Source of the DNA: Testudinibacter crocodili
GTDB taxonomy: Bacteria > Pseudomonadota > Gammaproteobacteria > Enterobacterales > Pasteurellaceae
Direction of reading: 5' to 3'
DNA length: 34,763 bases
NCBI GenBank assembly: GCA_006228005.1
Contig: VDHG01000019.1
Span: 1 to 34,763 of the forward strand
The notes under the pieces were generated by a model, which saw nothing but the letters and a program-made list of their open reading frames with translations, ran no database searches and was not told where the DNA came from. Every line of letters starts with the position of its first letter. Position 1 is the first letter of the stretch. Position numbers and translations under genes: made by a program. Positions 32,251 through 34,763 of the stretch are shown in pieces.

Positions 32251-33759
32251 TTACGCTTCCTCTTTTTCCCAAGCAAGCGCACGTTTCACAGCTTTTTTCC
32301 AACCATTATAACGTCGCGCACGTTTCTCTTCGCAGCCGTCCGGTACAAAAGTCCGTTCGATGCTGGCTTTATCTTTCAATTCATCCAGATTTTTCCAGAA
32401 GCCCGTTGCCAATCCCGCCAGATACGCCGCACCAAGTGCGGTCACTTCTTTCACTTTTGGGCGTTCAACAAGGGTGTTAAGAATATCAGATTGGAATTGC
32501 ATTAGGAAGTTATTTGCAGTGGCGCCGCCGTCAACCCGTAGTTTTTGCAAATTTTCACCGGAATCCGATTGCATGGCGTCCAACACGTCGCGGGTTTGAT
32601 AAGCGATCGACTCCAACGTGGCGCGTACGATATGGTTGCGGTTCGCACCTCTGGAAAGCCCTAAAATCGCGCCTCGCGCATACGGATCCCAATATGGTGC
32701 GCCCAAGCCGGTAAATGCCGGAACCACATAAACGCCGTTGCTGTCCGGCACTTTTTGCGCAAAATATTCGGAATCGTAGCTGTCATGCACAATTTTCAGT
32801 TCGTCACGCAGCCACTGAATCGAGGCGCCGCCCATAAAAATCGAGCCTTCCAGTGCGTAGCACGGCGAACCGTCGGCATTACAGGCAATTGTTGTCAGCA
32901 ACCCGTTTTGCGAACGCACCGCTTTGTCACCGGTATTCATCAGCAGGAAACAGCCGGTGCCATAAGTGTTTTTTGCCATACCGGCTTTCACACACAAATG
33001 CCCGTAAAGTGCGGCTTGCTGATCGCCTGCCATTCCTGCCACAGGAATCCGCACACCTCCTTTCCCGCCAATATTGGTTTCGCCGTAAATTTCTGAGGAT
33101 TTTTTCACTTCAGGCAACATTGAACGAGGGACGCCTAAAATTTCCAGCATTTTTTCGTCCCATTGCATAGTATGAATATTGAACAACATGGTGCGCGACG
33201 CATTGGTATAATCAGTAACATGCGCCCGTCCTTGGGTCAATTTCCACACCAGCCAAGTATCCACGGTGCCGAACAGTAATTCGCCTTTTTCAGCTTTTTC
33301 ACGTGCGCCTTCAACGTTGTCCAAGATCCATTTCACTTTAGTACCGGAGAAATAGGGGTCAACCACCAAACCGGTCGTGGCTTTAATATACTCTTCATGC
33401 CCTTCGGCTTTCAACTGTTCACAAATTTTTGCGGTGCGACGACACTGCCACACAATCGCATTATACACCGGTTTGCCCGTCTCTTTTTCCCACACAATCG
33501 TGGTTTCACGTTGGTTAGTAATACCAATACCAGCGATCATATCCGAGGTGATCCCTGCCATGGCTACCGCTTCATTCAATGTCGAACTTTGCGTTGCCCA
33601 AATTTCCATCGGATTGTGTTCCACCCAGCCGGCTTGAGGATAAATCTGAGTGAATTCACGCTGTGCCACACTCACCACATTCGCATCGTGATCTAAAATC
33701 AGCGCTCTGGAACTGGTAGTGCCTTGATCTAGGGCAATAATGTATTTTTTGTCAGTCAT
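32251..33759 (-). CDS. glpK: Glycerol kinase
   Basis: Phosphorylates glycerol taken up by GlpF to glycerol 3-phosphate with ATP. It has 502 residues, as in E. coli, with [13 protein letters not shown] (phosphate-binding), the FGGY-family core and [13 protein letters not shown]. The residues that bind the PTS regulator IIAGlc in E. coli (PGIETTERNY, 472-481) are replaced here by [10 protein letters not shown]-like sequence near the C-terminus; the zinc-ligand Glu is lost. ATG follows AAGGA eight bases upstream. It is 28 bases after glpF, same operon. Confidence 0.97.
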   Translation of the reverse strand: MTDKKYIIALDQGTTSSRALILDHDANVVSVAQREFTQIYPQAGWVEHNPMEIWATQSSTLNEAVAMAGITSDMIAGIGITNQRETTIVWEKETGKPVYNAIVWQCRRTAKICEQLKAEGHEEYIKATTGLVVDPYFSGTKVKWILDNVEGAREKAEKGELLFGTVDTWLVWKLTQGRAHVTDYTNASRTMLFNIHTMQWDEKMLEILGVPRSMLPEVKKSSEIYGETNIGGKGGVRIPVAGMAGDQQAALYGHLCVKAGMAKNTYGTGCFLLMNTGDKAVRSQNGLLTTIACNADGSPCYALEGSIFMGGASIQWLRDELKIVHDSYDSEYFAQKVPDSNGVYVVPAFTGLGAPYWDPYARGAILGLSRGANRNHIVRATLESIAYQTRDVLDAMQSDSGENLQKLRVDGGATANNFLMQFQSDILNTLVERPKVKEVTALGAAYLAGLATGFWKNLDELKDKASIERTFVPDGCEEKRARRYNGWKKAVKRALAWEKEEA

Positions 33760-33787
33760 AATCGAATCCTTGTTATAGAGAGGTTAA

Positions 33788-34579
33788 TCAACTTTTGCAA
33801 TTGCAAGGTAAATTTTTATTAATCAATCGGTTATAAGCATATGCACCAATCCACGCACCGACAATCGGTGCCACAATCGGCACAATAAAATACGGAATTG
33901 GCTGTCCGCCGGTGAAAGCAATGTCACCCCAACCCGCCAGATAAGCAAACAGTTTTGGACCAAAATCCCGTGCCGGATTCATCGCAAACCCAGTCAACGG
34001 TCCCATCGAACCACCGATAACCGCAATCAAGATCCCGATTAATAACGGCGCTAACGGGCCTCTTGGCAACCCGTTACCATCATCGGTTAAGGCTAAAATC
34101 AGCGCCATCAGCACGGCGGTAATCACCATTTCTACCGCAAATGCTTGTATAAAGCCAAGCTGCGGATGCGGATAGGTAGAAAATGTACCGGCTAAGCTTA
34201 AACTTTCCTGACTGCCGCGCACAATATTATTGACTGTTTCCCATTCAATAAATAAGTTACGGTATAAAAAATACACCATAGCTGCTGCACAAAAGGCCCC
34301 GGCGATTTGTGACAGGATATAAGGCAGCACTTTCTTGCCATCAAAACAAGCAAATTTCCATAACGCAAGCGTCACTGCCGGATTCAAATGCGCGCCTGAA
34401 ACCCCTGCAGTCGCATAAACGGCTAAAGCGACCCCCATCCCCCACATGATACTGATTTCCCACTGCCCGAATCCTGCACCCGCTACTTTGAGTGCAGCCA
34501 CACAGCCTACACCAAAAAAAACCAACAGCCCAGTTCCTAAAAACTCACCAATACAAGCTGCTTTAAGCGATCTTTCCAT
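33788..34579 (-). CDS. glpF: Glycerol facilitator (aquaglyceroporin)
   Basis: A 263-residue six-helix channel of the aquaporin family that admits glycerol. The two NPA motifs are present (GAHLNPAVT and GFAMNPARD). The Asp after the second NPAR is the mark of glycerol channels rather than water channels. The start at 34579 (MERSLKAACIGEFLG) follows GGAGAGA; the longer frame to 34615 begins in the leader and lacks a ribosome site. First gene of the glp operon, next to a CRP-like site. The C-terminal NCKS ending is short compared with E. coli GlpF (281 residues). Confidence 0.96.
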   Translation of the reverse strand: MERSLKAACIGEFLGTGLLVFFGVGCVAALKVAGAGFGQWEISIMWGMGVALAVYATAGVSGAHLNPAVTLALWKFACFDGKKVLPYILSQIAGAFCAAAMVYFLYRNLFIEWETVNNIVRGSQESLSLAGTFSTYPHPQLGFIQAFAVEMVITAVLMALILALTDDGNGLPRGPLAPLLIGILIAVIGGSMGPLTGFAMNPARDFGPKLFAYLAGWGDIAFTGGQPIPYFIVPIVAPIVGAWIGAYAYNRLINKNLPCNCKS

Positions 34580-34654
34580 TTGAATCTCTCCATACGCTAG
34601 TAAAACAATCACCAAACGAACAATATAAATTTTCCTTTTAGAAAATTTAGCGAT

Positions 34655-34683
34655 AATCTAGCGAATATTATTATTTTTAGAAA
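34655..34683 (-). promoter_or_regulatory. Candidate glpF promoter
   Basis: On the minus strand TTTCTA and TAGATT (34660-34655) are 17 bases apart. The -35 is weak, as expected for a CRP-activated promoter. Transcription would start near 34648. Confidence 0.4.
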
Positions 34684-34697
34684 GGGTATTGTTATCA

Positions 34698-34719
34698 GTT
34701 TGTGATGAACCTCAAACTA
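34698..34719. promoter_or_regulatory. CRP (cAMP receptor) site upstream of glpF
   Basis: TGTGA (34701-34705), a 6-base spacer and TCAAA (34712-34716) match TGTGA-N6-TCACA at 9 of 10 positions. Its centre is about 60.5 bases upstream of the predicted start, the class I position. Confidence 0.6.
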
Positions 34720-34763
34720 TTTATTCAATAATAATTTCACTTGGTTACTAGGGTCTGTTGATC

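Larger units (their letters stand above)
561..32442. repeat. Dispersed DNA uptake sequences (AAGTGCGGT/ACCGCACTT), about 41 copies
   Basis: Perfect 9-mers counted by hand start at 561, 941, 1853, 3254, 3491, 3755, 4103, 5283, 5392, 7330, 7570, 8510, 9042, 9166, 9566, 10007, 10362, 10986, 12365, 12892, 13475, 14496, 14846, 17482, 18179, 18191, 20359, 20403, 21843, 22242, 22524, 22561, 25331, 25956, 26293, 26652, 29408, 29440, 30681, 31184 and 32434. They guide DNA uptake in naturally competent Pasteurellaceae. Gaps: 14855-17481 (TonB receptor), 26661-29407 (RTX lipase) and from 32443 to the edge. Confidence 0.95.

Noticed and set aside
32242-32260. Terminator at the end of glpK
   Set aside because: GGAAGC/GCTTCC forms only a 6-bp stem overlapping the stop codon, with no T-tract; too weak to call.
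1-34763. tRNA or rRNA genes
   Set aside because: No cloverleaf with a conserved T-loop, and no rRNA-like sequence, was seen in the intergenic spaces.

Overview
The window is bacterial chromosome from a member of the Pasteurellaceae. The clearest sign is the DNA uptake sequence AAGTGCGGT, or its complement ACCGCACTT. I counted about 41 perfect copies by eye, roughly one per 850 bases, inside genes and in inverted pairs at gene ends. This is the 'Hin' dialect used by Haemophilus, Aggregatibacter and Pasteurella multocida, not the Actinobacillus pleuropneumoniae dialect. Gene content (FabI, RNase II, UvrA/SSB, GlpFK) fits. I cannot name the species.

Layout. 1-301 (-): the start of a TyrP-type aromatic amino acid permease, with a strong intrinsic terminator just ahead of its start codon, which suggests attenuation. 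771-8829 (+): an iron-uptake operon of the FetMP/P19 type: FTR1 permease, P19 periplasmic metal protein, DUF2318 Fe-S membrane protein, two FtsX-like permeases, an ABC ATPase, a TlpA-like lipoprotein and a small c-type cytochrome. A promoter and Fur-box-like site lie in front. A YgeA-type racemase follows. 9586-10222 (-): a Phd/PIN toxin-antitoxin pair whose leader holds six copies of a 9-bp repeat. 10381-17209 (-): TonB-dependent receptor, two YbtPQ/IrtAB-type ABC half-transporters and an MFS transporter, divergent from a TetR regulator (17455-18033, +). No siderophore biosynthesis genes are present, so this looks like use of foreign siderophores.

18034-27036 is mostly housekeeping: a possible mobile-element scar, uvrA and ssb diverging from a shared LexA box, a YtjA-like peptide, a NIF3/YbgI protein, a YqjD-YqjE-YqjK-like stress cluster, fabI and rnb. 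27104-29287 (-) is an RTX-repeat lipase without any uptake sequence, probably acquired. 29467-31774 (-) holds grxD and a lemA-TPM-TPM cassette. 32002-34579 (-) holds a small membrane protein, glpK and glpF, with a CRP-site-like element placed for class I activation of glpF.

How the genes work together. Two separate iron routes sit within 18 kb: inorganic iron through the FetMP-like system and ferric siderophores through the TonB/ABC system, each with a Fur-box-like site at its promoter. The most interesting system is the extended Fet operon, where thioredoxin-like, Fe-S-type and cytochrome c partners suggest a periplasmic electron-transfer chain tied to iron import. No tRNA, rRNA, CRISPR array or intact insertion sequence was seen. 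All assignments come from reading motifs by eye, without database searches.
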